A stretch of DNA of 64,000 nucleotides from Alicyclobacillus hesperidum (GCF_900107035.1 NZ_FNOJ01000010.1:1-64000); one strand, 5' to 3'. Positions 28,224 through 39,430 are shown, numbered from the stretch's first letter. Program-made: numbers and translations. Notes: generated by a model not told the origin, from the letters alone.

Positions 28224-29795
28224 TCACTTGACGATGAGCGACTTACCTGTCATTGCCGGCGGCTGCTGTACGCCGAGCAAATCGAGCAAAGTCGGTGCCA
28301 AATCGGCCAAAATGCCATCAGCGCGAAGCTTTACACCCGGCAAAGTGACAATGCATGGCACCGGATTGGTCGTGTGCGTGGTGCACACTTCATGCGTGTC
28401 CGGGAACACCATCACGTCCGCATTGCCGTGATCGGCCGTGACAATCGCCACCCCGTCGACCGCAGCGATGGCATCGAGCACAGTCTTAAGACACTCGTCG
28501 ACCGCTTCACAGGCCTTAATGGCTGCCTCAAGTGATCCTGTGTGCCCGACCATGTCCGGGTTGGCAAAGTTCAAGATCATTGTGTCGATCTCGCCGGATC
28601 GCATCCGATTGGCTGCTGCTTCCGCGACTTCGTACGCGCTCATCTCCGGTTTCAGGTCGTAGGTTGCAACCTTCGGCGACGGAATGAGAATCCGCTCTTC
28701 GCCGGGAAATTCAGCCTCTTGGCCACCAGAGAAGAAAAACGTCACATGTGGGAATTTCTCGGTCTCGGCAATGCGCAGTTGCGTAAGTCCTGCCCGCGAG
28801 ACCACTTCGCCATATGTGTCATGCGGACTGTCAGGCGGGAATGCGATCTCGCCACCCACCGTATCACTGTACTTGGTCATCGAAACGAAGTGCACAGACG
28901 GTGGATTGGCACCGCGATCGAACCCATGAAACTCGCTGTCTGTAAACGCCTGCGACAATTGAATGGCACGGTCCGGCCGGAAGTTGAAGAAAATCAGCGA
29001 ATCTCCGTCCTCCACGGTCGCAACCGGTTTGCCTTGCGCATCGACGTGGACAATGGGCAACACGAACTCGTCAGTGACATCATTGGCATAACTCTTTTCC
29101 ACAGCCTGCACCAGGTCTGTAACTTGCTCGCCTTCTGCATGCACCATCGCGTTGTAGGCCTTTGCGACGCGCTCCCACCGGCGATCGCGATCCATCGCAT
29201 AGTAGCGGCCGACGACGGTCGCAATCTGCCCGATGCCGAGATCGGCCATCAACGATTCGACTTGGCGGATGAAGCCTGCACCAGTCTTGGGCGACGTGTC
29301 GCGTCCATCCAGAAACGCATGAACTGCGACTTTCTGGACGTTCAAGCCAGCAGCCATGCGCAAAAGCGCAAGTAGATGGTCGATATGGCTGTGTACACCG
29401 CCATCCGAAACCAGACCACAAAGATGCAGAGTCTTGTTCTTGCGAACGGCGGCATTCATCGCCCGCTTTAGAACCTCGTTCTGATAAAAGTCGCCATCGC
29501 GAATGGCCTTGGTGATCTTGGTCAAATCTTGATACAGGACGCGACCAGCCCCAATGTTTGAGTGACCGACTTCCGAATTGCCGAACTGGCCTTCCGGTAG
29601 CCCGACTGCTTCGCCGCTTGCCTGTAGCTGCGTATGAGGGTATGTCTGCCAAAGATGATCAAACGTTGGCGTCTTGGCCAGATACACCGCGTTACCTTCG
29701 TGCACTGGATTGAGACCGAAGCCATCCAAAATGATCAGCGCCACCGGTCCCTTGCCACTCGGGCGGGATCGACGTGCAAAAGCCGCATCCGCCAT
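28224..29795 (-). CDS. gpmI: 2,3-bisphosphoglycerate-independent phosphoglycerate mutase
   Basis: 523 residues. LIILDGFG near 20 supplies metal-binding Asp, and [16 protein letters not shown] near 70 carries the catalytic Ser. [10 protein letters not shown] near 455 is the C-terminal metal site. It uses Mn and interconverts 3- and 2-phosphoglycerate. ATG at 29795 overlaps the tpiA stop (TGATG), showing tight coupling. The N-terminus is about 12 residues longer than usual. Confidence 0.95.
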   Translation of the reverse strand: MADAAFARRSRPSGKGPVALIILDGFGLNPVHEGNAVYLAKTPTFDHLWQTYPHTQLQASGEAVGLPEGQFGNSEVGHSNIGAGRVLYQDLTKITKAIRDGDFYQNEVLKRAMNAAVRKNKTLHLCGLVSDGGVHSHIDHLLALLRMAAGLNVQKVAVHAFLDGRDTSPKTGAGFIRQVESLMADLGIGQIATVVGRYYAMDRDRRWERVAKAYNAMVHAEGEQVTDLVQAVEKSYANDVTDEFVLPIVHVDAQGKPVATVEDGDSLIFFNFRPDRAIQLSQAFTDSEFHGFDRGANPPSVHFVSMTKYSDTVGGEIAFPPDSPHDTYGEVVSRAGLTQLRIAETEKFPHVTFFFSGGQEAEFPGEERILIPSPKVATYDLKPEMSAYEVAEAAANRMRSGEIDTMILNFANPDMVGHTGSLEAAIKACEAVDECLKTVLDAIAAVDGVAIVTADHGNADVMVFPDTHEVCTTHTTNPVPCIVTLPGVKLRADGILADLAPTLLDLLGVQQPPAMTGKSLIVK

Positions 29796-30562
29796 CAGAT
29801 AACCCCCTTCAGTGCCTGCGCCATCTCGACGAACGAGGACGGTTCAAGGCTCGCTCCTCCGACCAACGCGCCGTCGATATCTGCCTCGCGAACAAAAGAC
29901 GCAATATTGTCAGGCTTCACACTGCCGCCGTAAAGAATGCGCACCGAAGCAGCCGCCTCTGCTCCGAACAGATCAGCAACCAGTGCGCGAATCTCGCTCG
30001 CCACGTACTGCGCGTCCTCTGGGGTCGCCGTCTTGCCCGAGCCAATCGCCCAGACGGGCTCGTAGGCAATCACGGCCTGTGCGACTTGTTCTTGTGACAG
30101 GCCATCCAGGCCTTGTTGCACCTGACCCGTCACGACTTCCTTCGTAATACCGTCCTGCTTCTGCGAAGAATTCTCGCCGACACACAGCACCGGGATCATG
30201 CCAGCTTCCGCGATGGCCCGAACCTTGTGGTTGACCATCTGATCCGACTCGTTAAACAACATGCGGCGCTCAGAATGTCCAGCCAGGACGAAACGCGTCC
30301 CGAATTCGGCAAGCATGCCCGGCGCGATCTCGCCCGTATACGCCCCTTCTTTCTGAGGATACACGTTTTGCGCCCCAACCTTCACGTTTGCGGGCAACAT
30401 CACGCGCAAAACGTGCAAGCTTGTATATGGCGCACAGATGGCATATTCGACACCGTCGACCAGGGCCGCCGATTGCTGCCCAAGCGATTCCGCAAACGAT
30501 CGCGCCTCAGCGACCGTTTTATACATCTTCCAATTGCCCATGAGCAAAGGTGTTCTTGCCAT
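29795..30562 (-). CDS. tpiA: Triosephosphate isomerase
   Basis: 255 residues. NWKMYKT near 10, GHSERR near 95 with the catalytic His, [14 protein letters not shown] near 165 with catalytic Glu, and GGSVKPDN near 215 are all intact. It interconverts dihydroxyacetone phosphate and glyceraldehyde 3-phosphate. ATG at 30562 follows GGAGG. It is 30 bases after pgk and overlaps gpmI. Confidence 0.96.
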   Translation of the reverse strand: MARTPLLMGNWKMYKTVAEARSFAESLGQQSAALVDGVEYAICAPYTSLHVLRVMLPANVKVGAQNVYPQKEGAYTGEIAPGMLAEFGTRFVLAGHSERRMLFNESDQMVNHKVRAIAEAGMIPVLCVGENSSQKQDGITKEVVTGQVQQGLDGLSQEQVAQAVIAYEPVWAIGSGKTATPEDAQYVASEIRALVADLFGAEAAASVRILYGGSVKPDNIASFVREADIDGALVGGASLEPSSFVEMAQALKGVI

Positions 30563-30592
30563 GGACGCGCCTCCTTCCTCAACTGGGCGAAG

Positions 30593-31780
30593 TCACTTCT
30601 CTGCGATAACCGCAACCCCAGGCAACAACTTGCCTTCAAGAAATTCGAGTGAAGCGCCGCCGCCCGTCGACACGTGCGACATCTTGTCCGCCACCCCCGC
30701 CTGTTCCACGGCTGCCACAGAGTCGCCACCACCAACGATGGTCGTTGCGTCTGCTTCGGTCATCGCTTCTGCAATCGCAAACGTGCCCTTCGCAAAGGCT
30801 GGCATCTCGAACACGCCCATCGGGCCGTTCCAGATCACCGTTTTCGCGTTGCGAATTTCCGCCTGATACTGTTTTACCGTCTCCGGGCCAATATCGAGCG
30901 CCATCTCGTCAGGTTGGACGGCATCCACGTTGCGCACCGCATGCTCCGCATCAGCAGAAAACGCCTTGGCGGCGACGACATCGACCGGAAGCAACAGACG
31001 GCTGTTGTGCTGTTTGGCAAGTTCAAGCAGACGCGCTGCCGTCCCTTTCGCATCCGCCTCGACAAGCGACTTGCCCATGTCATAACCCTGCACGGAGAGG
31101 AACGTGTTCGCCATGCCCCCACCGATGAGCAATGCATCGACCTTGGGCAAAAGGTTTTCAATCACACTGATTTTATCCGATACCTTGGCACCACCAATGA
31201 TGGCAACAAACGGGTGTTCCGGATTGGCGAGCGCCTCGCCCATCACGCCAACCTCTTTTTCCATCAAGAAGCCCGCAACACACGGCAAATAATCCGCGAT
31301 ACCCGCCGTAGACGCATGTGCGCGATGCGCAGTACCAAACGCGTCGTTCACAAACACGTCGCCGAGTTCTGCCAACTGCTTCGCGAGGTCCCTGTCGTTC
31401 TTCTCTTCGCCAGCGTAAAAACGGACATTCTCCAAAACGAGAATGGCGCCGTCGGCCAACGCGGCGACCGCTTGTTCCGCAGTCTCGCCAATCGCATCCG
31501 GGCAGAACGACACCGATTTATCTGGCAACAGCGATTGTAAGTGACGAGCCACGGGAGCCAAGGAATACTTTTCGCTGCGCTCGCCCTTCGGCCGGCCAAG
31601 GTGGCTCATGAGGATGACGCGAGCGCCGTGATCAGATAGGTATGTAATCGTCGGCAGTGCGGCGCGAATGCGCGTATCGTCCGTGATTTCGCCCCCATCG
31701 TTCATCGGGACGTTGAAATCGACACGAACTAACGCGCGCTTACCGCGCCATGCGACGTCCTCAATCGTTCGTTTTGGCAC
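30593..31780 (-). CDS. pgk: Phosphoglycerate kinase
   Basis: 395 residues from GTG at 31780, which follows GGGAGGT. The frame continues 80 codons upstream but without a better start. [12 protein letters not shown] near 17, [10 protein letters not shown] near 55 and the C-terminal GGGDSVAA signature are present. It makes ATP from 1,3-bisphosphoglycerate. It starts the glycolytic run here; gapA, usually next to it, is not in the window. Confidence 0.95.
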   Translation of the reverse strand: MPKRTIEDVAWRGKRALVRVDFNVPMNDGGEITDDTRIRAALPTITYLSDHGARVILMSHLGRPKGERSEKYSLAPVARHLQSLLPDKSVSFCPDAIGETAEQAVAALADGAILVLENVRFYAGEEKNDRDLAKQLAELGDVFVNDAFGTAHRAHASTAGIADYLPCVAGFLMEKEVGVMGEALANPEHPFVAIIGGAKVSDKISVIENLLPKVDALLIGGGMANTFLSVQGYDMGKSLVEADAKGTAARLLELAKQHNSRLLLPVDVVAAKAFSADAEHAVRNVDAVQPDEMALDIGPETVKQYQAEIRNAKTVIWNGPMGVFEMPAFAKGTFAIAEAMTEADATTIVGGGDSVAAVEQAGVADKMSHVSTGGGASLEFLEGKLLPGVAVIAEK

Positions 31781-31838
31781 AGAAAAGACCTCCCATCTCC
31801 TGCTTGTCTCTTTGCACGGGTGTTGTGTTCGCAGTTGT

Positions 31839-31865
31839 ATTGTACCAGACCACTTCCTATGCCAA
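31839..31865 (-). promoter_or_regulatory. Possible pgk promoter
   Basis: Minus-strand TTGGCA (31865-31860) and TACAAT (31844-31839) lie about 60 bases before the pgk start. The spacer is 15 bases, shorter than ideal, so this is tentative. Confidence 0.35.
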
Positions 31866-31979
31866 AAGTACTTTAGCTGTTTCGGTGGACCAGGTGCCCC
31901 TCGCAGGGCCGTCCGGACTATCGGCCGAGCTTGCTGAATATGAATGACAAAAGCGAGATCGCATCGGAGGTGGCGGCAC

Positions 31980-32792
31980 ATGACCATCGGAATCATCGGC
32001 ACAGGCCACATGGGCGGCATGTTGGCGAGGGCGTTCGCAAAGACGTCCGACGAGACCGTTTACGTATATAACCGATCGCGCGCAAAGGCTGAGGCCGTTG
32101 CAGCGAGCTGTCCGCAGATTGTCATTTGTGACACATTGCAGCAAATCGCCGCGCTATCCGACGTGATCGTCGTCTGCACAAAAGCTGTCGACGGCGAACG
32201 CGTCGCCGAGCAACTGGGACGTTACCTGACCGCGGAGCAGTTGCTGCTCACGACAATTAGCACGGTCGATCTCGCCCGCTGGCAGCGGCTCACCACAGCC
32301 ACGCCAATTAAAATTGTGCCAAGTCTGACCCAATCGGTGCAAAAGGGTGTGGTGCTGATTACCTACCCCGATAACGTGGAGCGCGCCGTTTCGCAAGCAG
32401 TTGAACGTAGGCTTGCACGTATCGGTCAACCTTATGTCGTGCGCGATACAGATGTACGCGTCTGTTCGGATCTCACAAGTTGCGGTCCTGCGTTCCTAGC
32501 TTATCTGTGCCAAACGTGGGCCATGGCTGCCAGTCGCGTCAGTGGTATCCCCTATGCTGAAACGCAGTCGCTTGTGACCAACACGTTGATTGGTCTTGCA
32601 GCCATGCTTGAGCAAGGCATGGACTTTGGGCGGGTTCTCGAACAAATCTGCGTGCCAGGCGGCGTTACGGAAGCGGGTTTAGAAGCGCTGGCGGGAGCCG
32701 AAGAGATGTTTGTTAAGCTCCATGAAGTGACAGCTCGACATGCGCAGCCCAGTCGATCCATTACACCGCTGCCCGCGCGCGACGCTCGCTAG
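31980..32792 (+). CDS. comER: ComER-like pyrroline-5-carboxylate reductase family protein
   Basis: 270 residues. A Rossmann start [11 protein letters not shown] (about 3-13) binds NAD(P), and a C-terminal dimerisation region with [15 protein letters not shown] (about 220) is typical of ProC-type reductases. The sequence looks like the ComER branch, which in Bacilli is linked to sporulation and late competence loci rather than proline synthesis. ATG at 31980 follows GGAGGTGG. It diverges from pgk. ProC is the alternative. Confidence 0.7.
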   Translation: MTIGIIGTGHMGGMLARAFAKTSDETVYVYNRSRAKAEAVAASCPQIVICDTLQQIAALSDVIVVCTKAVDGERVAEQLGRYLTAEQLLLTTISTVDLARWQRLTTATPIKIVPSLTQSVQKGVVLITYPDNVERAVSQAVERRLARIGQPYVVRDTDVRVCSDLTSCGPAFLAYLCQTWAMAASRVSGIPYAETQSLVTNTLIGLAAMLEQGMDFGRVLEQICVPGGVTEAGLEALAGAEEMFVKLHEVTARHAQPSRSITPLPARDAR

Positions 32793-32894
32793 ACCGGGAT
32801 TTCGGCCGAGTATCAAGGCGAATTCTGACAACCTTTGTCGAATATGCATGAATTCCACACGATACACTTGTCAAAAAATTGAACGGAAAGCATA

Positions 32895-34238
32895 ATGTTT
32901 TCAAAACATTTGTTGACACGAGCGTGCGATCCAAAAAGGTGGTTACTCAAGGTGAGCTATGCTTCGGCAAGTATCAGATTCGAAGACGTCGCATTGAACA
33001 CGCACGTCCTGCAGACGTCCGACCACGCTTGTACAGACGAGGGGAACAGACGCCCGCGCGTTCTCGACTTCGAGCGCAGACTTGTGGAACACGAGGCGTT
33101 TTGTGGTGTCGTACGTGACTTTGTCGTAGACTTCCCATTTCCCGAGTCGCTCGTCTGCCTGGTGCTCGATGCGGATGGCGTGATCCTTGACCGAACCGTC
33201 AATGAAAGCGGACAACGGACCGCCTCCGTCGACGAACGACTTGAGTCGTTGACACCTGGCAGCCTATTTCCCTGCGTGACCGGAGCGCTGGACAAAGGGC
33301 GGGGTTTGCAGCGCAACGAAGTCGTATGGCTAGAAGAACACCCTTGGCGGGATAGTTGGCAAGTGGCAATGGTCAGCGTGTCGGATGGGAACGGTTCCGG
33401 ACTTCGCAACATTGTGTTGGTGACGCGGACGGCCGTGCCGAATCTCTTTGTCAGGCAGACGGCAAGCGCTATAGCATACAGCGTTGCGCAAATCTGGACA
33501 AGCCTACAAAGCCAACCTCCTATCGACCGTGGAAGATCCTTGATCGACCGCCTACGAACGAAACTTCAGGAGTTCGAAAAGGTGTCGGCCTTGGCGCAAC
33601 TCAGTGCCGGCATCGCACACGAGATTCGCAACCCGCTAACGACCGCCCGCGGTTTTTTGCAGTTGTTTGGCGAACGTTGCGAGCAGACAGACAAGGCGTA
33701 CTTGCAGTTAACCATTCGCGAATTGGATAGGATCCAGGAACTTCTTGAGGACTTCATGGGGCTGTCGCGGCCCGATCACGAATGGCTTCAATCCATCGAC
33801 GTTTGTCATCTGTTACAATCCGTGTGCCATTTTCTTCAACCCGAGGCGAGTTTATGCGGGGTTGAGCTGACCTGTTCAGTTCCCTCCGAGTCTGTATTTG
33901 CAACGGTTCGTCCAGGCCGCATTAAACAAGTGCTCATCAATTTAGTTCAAAACGCTGTACACGCCTGTGAAGGACGCACAAACGGCACGGTCAACCTGGT
34001 TCTGGTAGACCGCGGCGCCGATATCGACATCTCGATTGTCGACAACGGTTGCGGGATCGCCGATACGCGCCAACTGTTTCGCCCATTCCATACGACAAAG
34101 CCGTCTGGCACAGGGCTTGGCATGTTTGTCAGCAAACACATCGTCGAGGCACACCGCGGTCGTATCACGGTTAACTCTGAACTCAATTGCGGGACCGTGG
34201 TCTCCATTCATCTGCCGAAAACGCAACCCGTTACATAA
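32895..34238 (+). CDS. Soluble sensor histidine kinase, sporulation-kinase type
   Basis: 447 residues without membrane segments. The first 200 residues resemble the sensory domain of AcoR-like regulators and contain VLDADGVILDR near 92. The H-box SAGIAHEIRNPLTTARGFLQL starts near 237, the N-box near 355, and the G-box motifs DNGCGI and GTGLGM near 380 and 405, so the kinase is complete. Soluble orphan kinases of this type often feed Spo0F/Spo0A. No response regulator gene is adjacent. ATG at 32895 has a weak site (GGAAAG); GTG at 32952 behind AAAGGTGG is an alternative. Confidence 0.8.
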   Translation: MFSKHLLTRACDPKRWLLKVSYASASIRFEDVALNTHVLQTSDHACTDEGNRRPRVLDFERRLVEHEAFCGVVRDFVVDFPFPESLVCLVLDADGVILDRTVNESGQRTASVDERLESLTPGSLFPCVTGALDKGRGLQRNEVVWLEEHPWRDSWQVAMVSVSDGNGSGLRNIVLVTRTAVPNLFVRQTASAIAYSVAQIWTSLQSQPPIDRGRSLIDRLRTKLQEFEKVSALAQLSAGIAHEIRNPLTTARGFLQLFGERCEQTDKAYLQLTIRELDRIQELLEDFMGLSRPDHEWLQSIDVCHLLQSVCHFLQPEASLCGVELTCSVPSESVFATVRPGRIKQVLINLVQNAVHACEGRTNGTVNLVLVDRGADIDISIVDNGCGIADTRQLFRPFHTTKPSGTGLGMFVSKHIVEAHRGRITVNSELNCGTVVSIHLPKTQPVT

Positions 34239-34257
34239 TTCAGCAAACCAAATATAC

Positions 34258-34293
34258 GAAAAAAGAGGGGCGCCCCATCTGTGTGCCCCTCTC
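34258..34293 (-). terminator. Terminator of pepF
   Basis: AGAGGGGC (34264-34271) pairs with GCCCCTCT (34285-34292). The A-run at 34258-34264 gives a U-tract on the minus strand. It separates the convergent kinase and peptidase genes. Confidence 0.75.
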
Positions 34294-34306
34294 GACATTC
34301 TGCCTC

Positions 34307-36163
34307 TTACAACACTTCCCCAAGTTCATCCACGAGTTGTTCAAACTGTAGCAAAGCTTGGCGCACTGGCTCCGGGGATGTCATATCCACGCCAGCCTTG
34401 CGTAGCAATTCGATGGATGTGTCCGAACTCCCCGCAGACAAAAAGTTTAAGTAGGCCGTCACGGCAGGTTGTCCCTCGCCGAGGATTTTGCGCGAGAGCG
34501 CGATGGCGGCGGAAATGCCTGTCGCGTACTTGTAGACGTAAAACGCCGAATAGAAATGCGGAATGCGCATCCAACCGTGCGCCATGATGTCGGTGACATG
34601 GACGGCGTCTCCGTAATACTTCACGTTGAGCTGGTAAAACGTCTCGTCGAGCCAGTCGGCAGTCAAGGCCCCGCCTTGTTCAACGTGATCGTGCGTCATC
34701 TTTTCGAACTCCGCAAACAACGTCTGAGTCAACAGCGTACCGCGGATGGTTTCGAGTTGCTGATTGAGGAGATAAGCGCGCTTCGCCGGATCTTCGATGA
34801 TGCGCCCAAGATAGTCGTAGAGAATCGCCTCATTGCACGTTGACGCGACTTCGGCGACGAACAATGTGTAATCGCTGTACACGTACGGTTGCGTCTTGCG
34901 CGAAAAGTAGCTATGCATGGAATGGCCCAACTCATGCGCAAGCGTGAACATATCCTGCACTGTGTCGGTGTGATTCAACAGAATGTAGGGATGCGTGCCA
35001 TACGTGCCCCAGGAATAGCCTCCTGAGCGCTTGCCGCGCGTCTCGTAAACGTCGACCCAGCGGCTGTTCAGCCCGTGCATGGCAGCGTCGTGATACGTGT
35101 CGCCAAAGACTTTTACGGCATCAAGTACGATGGCCTTTGCTTCGTCATAAGGGATTTTCCAATCGACGTCCGCGACAAGGGGCACGTACAAGTCCCACAT
35201 CTGCAACTCGTCGACCCCGAGCACGCGCTTGCGCAGTTCCAGATATTTCGTCAGGGCAGGCAGTGACTCGCCGACGGCCTGAATCAGGTTGTCATACACG
35301 GCGACAGGGATGTTCTCCGCATCGAGCGATGCAGCACGAGCCGACGGGAAGTTACGAATGCGCGCGTTGATCGCGTTGCGCTTGACGTTTGCCGCATACA
35401 CCGCCGCAATCGTGTTGCGATGCCGCTTGTATGTGTCGTAGACCGCCGTGAAGGCTCGTTCGCGCACGTCGCGATCTTTTCGCTCCAAAAGCTCGTGATA
35501 CACCGCGTGCGTAATCTCGACAGGTTGCCCATGCTCATCCTCGATGGTCGGAAACACCATGTCGGCGTTGTTGTACATTTCAAAGATGTCGGAAGGCGCA
35601 CCCAGCACTTCGCCAAACTGCGCAAGCAATTGCTCAGCTTCTGGGGACAGGACGTGATCGCGCTGGCGCGTAATTTCCTCGAGTGCAAACCGATACACGT
35701 GCAGTTCGGGCGTGGCGTCGACAAACGCCTGCAGCTGATGCGCGTCCACGCTTAAAATCTCCGGTACAAAAAACGACGTTGCGGCGTTCGCCTGAACGAG
35801 CAGGGACATAGCCTGATTGAACAAGGTCTGCGCCGCGCCGTTCGCCGTGTCTTCGTCGAGCTTCATCTTCGCATACACATATAGCTTTCCCGCGACCATG
35901 CCGATCTCGTCGTGGTTCTGTAACGCGGCCAAGAGATCGGCGGCGGATCTTCCCAGCGTGCCCTGTCGACTTGCGAACGCTTGGACCAACGCCTGGAGGC
36001 GCTGTGCGTCCTTTTGCCAATCCGCCTCGCTGGCATAGATGTCTTCAAGATTCCAGCGATACGCCGGATCGATCTCAACGCGGGGCTTGCCCCGAACTTC
36101 ACTCGCCCTAAGGCTCGCTCCGAACTCCCGAACGCGCTTGCTCATATCCCTTTCTCTACTCAT
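34307..36163 (-). CDS. pepF: Oligoendopeptidase F
   Basis: About 618 residues. The zinc site HELGHSMHSYF near residue 400 is the M3 family HExxH motif, and the long N-terminal helical part is typical of PepF. It cuts peptides of about 7-17 residues in the cytoplasm. ATG at 36163 overlaps the stop of the upstream nucleoside gene by four bases (ATGA) and has GGAGGAGG before it, so the two are coupled. The longer frame to 36328 lies inside the upstream gene. Confidence 0.92.
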   Translation of the reverse strand: MSRERDMSKRVREFGASLRASEVRGKPRVEIDPAYRWNLEDIYASEADWQKDAQRLQALVQAFASRQGTLGRSAADLLAALQNHDEIGMVAGKLYVYAKMKLDEDTANGAAQTLFNQAMSLLVQANAATSFFVPEILSVDAHQLQAFVDATPELHVYRFALEEITRQRDHVLSPEAEQLLAQFGEVLGAPSDIFEMYNNADMVFPTIEDEHGQPVEITHAVYHELLERKDRDVRERAFTAVYDTYKRHRNTIAAVYAANVKRNAINARIRNFPSARAASLDAENIPVAVYDNLIQAVGESLPALTKYLELRKRVLGVDELQMWDLYVPLVADVDWKIPYDEAKAIVLDAVKVFGDTYHDAAMHGLNSRWVDVYETRGKRSGGYSWGTYGTHPYILLNHTDTVQDMFTLAHELGHSMHSYFSRKTQPYVYSDYTLFVAEVASTCNEAILYDYLGRIIEDPAKRAYLLNQQLETIRGTLLTQTLFAEFEKMTHDHVEQGGALTADWLDETFYQLNVKYYGDAVHVTDIMAHGWMRIPHFYSAFYVYKYATGISAAIALSRKILGEGQPAVTAYLNFLSAGSSDTSIELLRKAGVDMTSPEPVRQALLQFEQLVDELGEVL

Positions 36164-37911
36164 ACATCCGCCTCCTCCACACGTGTGTAGACCATTTGCG
36201 CCGCCCCAAAGGCGCCTGGTAACAATGAACCGACGGTGGTTCGCAAGACATCCCCCTGCAAATTGGCAAGGACAACCGGGGTCTCCGGTGGGCAAAACTC
36301 TGCCATCACCTGCCGACAGGCGCCACATGGCGAGACGGGCTCGGGTGCATCCGCAACCACGGCGATTTCGGCAATGCCGGGCCGTTCTTGGGTTTCCCGG
36401 CCGGCGGCCAAAGCCGCAAAGATGGCGGTGCGCTCGGCGCAGTTTGTCAGACCATACGACGCATTTTCAATGTTTGCTCCTTCGATGATTCGCCCGTCTG
36501 TAAGCCGCAATGCCGCGCCGACAGCAAAGCCGGAATACGGCACATAGGCGTTCTTACGCGCCCTCTGAGCCGCCGCAAGCAACTCGTCGGCGTCTTCATC
36601 GCCACCCTGCACACGGCCTAGCAAGAGTGGCAACGAGGATACAGGCTGCTCCACGAGACGAATGATTTGCGTCAATTCGTCGATACACGCTTGTGCCGAC
36701 GGCTGGTCGATGGCGTGAACGGTGAACACGGGCTCACCTGTATTGACCCGATCCCCGACTTTTTTGTGGACGACGATGCCGACGGCAGGATGAATGATGT
36801 CGTCCTTTTTCGATCGGCCTGCACCAAGGCGCATCGCCGCCGAGCCGAAGGCGAGTGCCGGCAGTTCCTTGACAAACCCGTCGTAAGGCGCGGTCCACGC
36901 TTGTTTGACCGGGGCCTGCGGCAATCGCGCCGGATCGTCCACGATCTTTGCATCGCCGCCTTGGGCTGCAACCCACGCCCGCAACTTGGCCAAGGCGCGC
37001 CCGTCGGCGATAGCGTCCTGCAACATCTCCCTGGCCTGCGCTGCATCGTCCGCCACACCAGCGAGCACAGCCATTTCGGAAGCCAGCGCAAGGCAGACCT
37101 CAGTGAGATCCTGCGGTCCCTCGCCCCGCAAGACGGCAATGGCTTCGGCGATCTCGAGCGCGTTGCCGATGGCCTGCCCCAAAGGCTGTTCCATACTGGA
37201 CAGCACGGCAACGGTGCGCCGTCCAGCACGATTTCCAATCTCAACCATCGTTCGCGCCAGGCGTTTCGCATCTGCCAGCGTTTTCATAAACGCGCCGTCA
37301 CCCACCTTGACGTCGAGAACGATGGCGTCGGCACCGCTCGCCAGCTTCTTGCTCATGACGGAGCTTGCGATGAGTGGCAACGACTCTACAGTGGCTGTCA
37401 CATCGCGCAATGCGTAGATTCGCTTGTCGGCTGGCGCCAGTTCCGCGGTCTGTCCTGCCAGCGCCACACCAATACGCTCCACTTGTGCAATCATTTCTGG
37501 GATGGTCAAATCGGTGCGAAAGCCTGGGATGGATTCGAGCTTGTCGATGGTACCGCCCGTATGGCCAAGACCGCGTCCCGACATTTTGATCATCGGCACA
37601 CCCAATGCGGCAAGCAGCGGCGCAATGACGATGGTAGTCTTATCGCCAACCCCGCCAGTGCTGTGTTTATCGACCTTCACACCGGGGACGAGCGACAGGT
37701 CGAGGGTTTCGCCGGATTGTGCCAGACATGCGGTAAACGCGCTCAGCTCAGCGTCACTCATGCCGTGAAACGCGACCGCCATAAGCCACGCACTCATTTG
37801 ATAATCGGGAACGTCTCCGGCCAGATAGCCTTTTACCAGGAATGCAAGTTCCTCGTCCGATAAGGCCGAGCCTCTGCGCTTTTTGTCAATTAAATCTACA
37901 GCCCGCAGCAT
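36160..37911 (-). CDS. Fused pyrimidine-nucleoside phosphorylase and cytidine deaminase
   Basis: 583 residues, two enzymes in one chain. Residues 1-434 are a pyrimidine-nucleoside phosphorylase with KHSTGGVGDK near 82 and GRGLGHTGGT near 112. From about 445 a complete cytidine deaminase follows: VPYSGFAVGAAL near 458, NCAERTA near 490 with the catalytic Glu, and PCGACRQ near 527 with the second zinc-binding Cys pair. The usual separate genes pdp and cdd are neighbours in Bacilli, so a fusion makes sense: cytidine is deaminated to uridine, then split to uracil and ribose phosphate. ATG at 37911 follows GGAGGAG. I see no frameshift at the join. Confidence 0.9.
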   Translation of the reverse strand: MLRAVDLIDKKRRGSALSDEELAFLVKGYLAGDVPDYQMSAWLMAVAFHGMSDAELSAFTACLAQSGETLDLSLVPGVKVDKHSTGGVGDKTTIVIAPLLAALGVPMIKMSGRGLGHTGGTIDKLESIPGFRTDLTIPEMIAQVERIGVALAGQTAELAPADKRIYALRDVTATVESLPLIASSVMSKKLASGADAIVLDVKVGDGAFMKTLADAKRLARTMVEIGNRAGRRTVAVLSSMEQPLGQAIGNALEIAEAIAVLRGEGPQDLTEVCLALASEMAVLAGVADDAAQAREMLQDAIADGRALAKLRAWVAAQGGDAKIVDDPARLPQAPVKQAWTAPYDGFVKELPALAFGSAAMRLGAGRSKKDDIIHPAVGIVVHKKVGDRVNTGEPVFTVHAIDQPSAQACIDELTQIIRLVEQPVSSLPLLLGRVQGGDEDADELLAAAQRARKNAYVPYSGFAVGAALRLTDGRIIEGANIENASYGLTNCAERTAIFAALAAGRETQERPGIAEIAVVADAPEPVSPCGACRQVMAEFCPPETPVVLANLQGDVLRTTVGSLLPGAFGAAQMVYTRVEEADV

Positions 37912-38087
37912 CGCGTGCGCTCCTCCTTATCCGCCGTACCTTTTGCGAAAACTTGAACACCATCCTACCATAACAATCCAACGTTTGCGACGGCTCGAAA
38001 ATCACCATTCTCGGCAGGTTTCATGGTACAGTAAACTGGTTGTGGAAGATTGTCGAAACAAACGACAGATGGACGGAGTGCAAAACC

Positions 38088-39407
38088 GTGAGCGAACGGA
38101 AGTTGACCCTATACAGCTTTGTCTACCGCGGGGCTTCATCCGCCCTAACGTTTCTCAACAGCGCGATTGCCGCTCGTTACTTGCCGACAGCCAGCCGCGG
38201 TGAATTCCAGTTGTCGACCACCATCGCAACGCTCGGGCAGTCCTTCTCTGGCGGCTATACGAACTACTTTTCTTACGCATTGCCTAGGCGCCCCGATGAT
38301 AAAGCTCGTATCGTGCAAATGGGCAATCTCGTCATGTACGCCTTTAGTGTTCTCGTGTGGATTGCGGCGGCCTTGGTGGCTTGGTTATGCCATCCATCCC
38401 TGACCGTCACATTTGCACTCTTCGGAATGCCACTGACATTTCTTTTCGGCTATAGTTCGAAACTACTGAACTCCCTCGGCGAAATCTCGTGGTTAAACCG
38501 GGCAAACATCGCTCAGGCGGTCGTTTTTCTCGTTTGTTACCTTGTCTTCATTGGCTTTCAGCCACATTTAAAGGACAGCCTACGACTGTTATGGACATTC
38601 CGCATTTGGCTACTGTCGTGGATTGTTTGCGTCGTCATGACGTTGTTTGTCGCCTATCGTGCACTGGGATTCCGAGACGTTCTCAAGTGGCGATGGTCAA
38701 GCGTGGAGTGGCGTGGCTTATACAGTTATGGCACGGCATCGTCGCTGGCCATTGTCACAGGTTATGTAAATTATCGAACAGACTTTTGGATGCTTTTGAC
38801 GACGCACAGTGCAACCATCATCTCCATTTACGGTGTGGCCGTGGCGGCCGCAGAGATTCTGAACACACTGACGCAAACCATTTCAACCATGGTGTTTCAC
38901 CGCGTTACCGCGGCGACAACCGACGACGCAGGCGCCATCACCGAACGCGCAGCGCGCCAGACCTTGATCACTTCGACGCTCGGAGCCATCGTTTTAGCAG
39001 TCGGTATGCCTGTACTCGTGGCAATTTACAGTTGGAGCAAATACGGCCATGCCATCGGGCCGTTTTATGTACTGCTGCCAGGCCTCGTCTTGAAGGCGAC
39101 AGCAAATGTGATCTCGCAGTATTTCACGAATGCCCAAGGCAAGCCCTTGACACTGATGTGGGTGAATCTTTGCGTGATCGGGGCAAACGCGCTCATCTGC
39201 CTTGGCTTAATCCCACTGTTAGGCATGTATGGAGCTTCCATCGCGTCGACCATTTCGTATATCTTCGAGCTTGCGCTGTACGTGTCTTGGTACCACCGTA
39301 CAGCCAAACGGGATAGTCGCGCTCTTTGGCAATTGCGCCGCGAGGACTTCGCACCATATCGTGACATCGCCCGCGCCTTGCGCCGTCGCGTACTGCGCCG
39401 GGCATAG
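38088..39407 (+). CDS. Wzx/MATE-like polysaccharide flippase
   Basis: 439 residues from GTG at 38088 behind GGAGTG. Fourteen or so hydrophobic segments and the N-terminal pattern SFVYRGASSALTFLNSAIAARYL fit the oligosaccharide flippase family that moves lipid-linked sugars across the membrane. No glycosyltransferase genes are next to it, so the substrate is unknown. It converges on mntH with only 23 bases between. Confidence 0.75.
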   Translation: MSERKLTLYSFVYRGASSALTFLNSAIAARYLPTASRGEFQLSTTIATLGQSFSGGYTNYFSYALPRRPDDKARIVQMGNLVMYAFSVLVWIAAALVAWLCHPSLTVTFALFGMPLTFLFGYSSKLLNSLGEISWLNRANIAQAVVFLVCYLVFIGFQPHLKDSLRLLWTFRIWLLSWIVCVVMTLFVAYRALGFRDVLKWRWSSVEWRGLYSYGTASSLAIVTGYVNYRTDFWMLLTTHSATIISIYGVAVAAAEILNTLTQTISTMVFHRVTAATTDDAGAITERAARQTLITSTLGAIVLAVGMPVLVAIYSWSKYGHAIGPFYVLLPGLVLKATANVISQYFTNAQGKPLTLMWVNLCVIGANALICLGLIPLLGMYGASIASTISYIFELALYVSWYHRTAKRDSRALWQLRREDFAPYRDIARALRRRVLRRA

Positions 39408-39430
39408 GCGGCGATTGGACGCATTAGCTA

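Noticed and set aside
28542-29375. 277-residue open frame opposite gpmI
   Set aside because: Antisense shadow of a conserved enzyme with no independent support.
30674-31540. 288-residue open frame opposite pgk
   Set aside because: Antisense shadow; pgk motifs account for the region.
36667-37863. 398-residue open frame opposite the phosphorylase domain
   Set aside because: Shadow of the conserved phosphorylase frame, with no recognisable domain.
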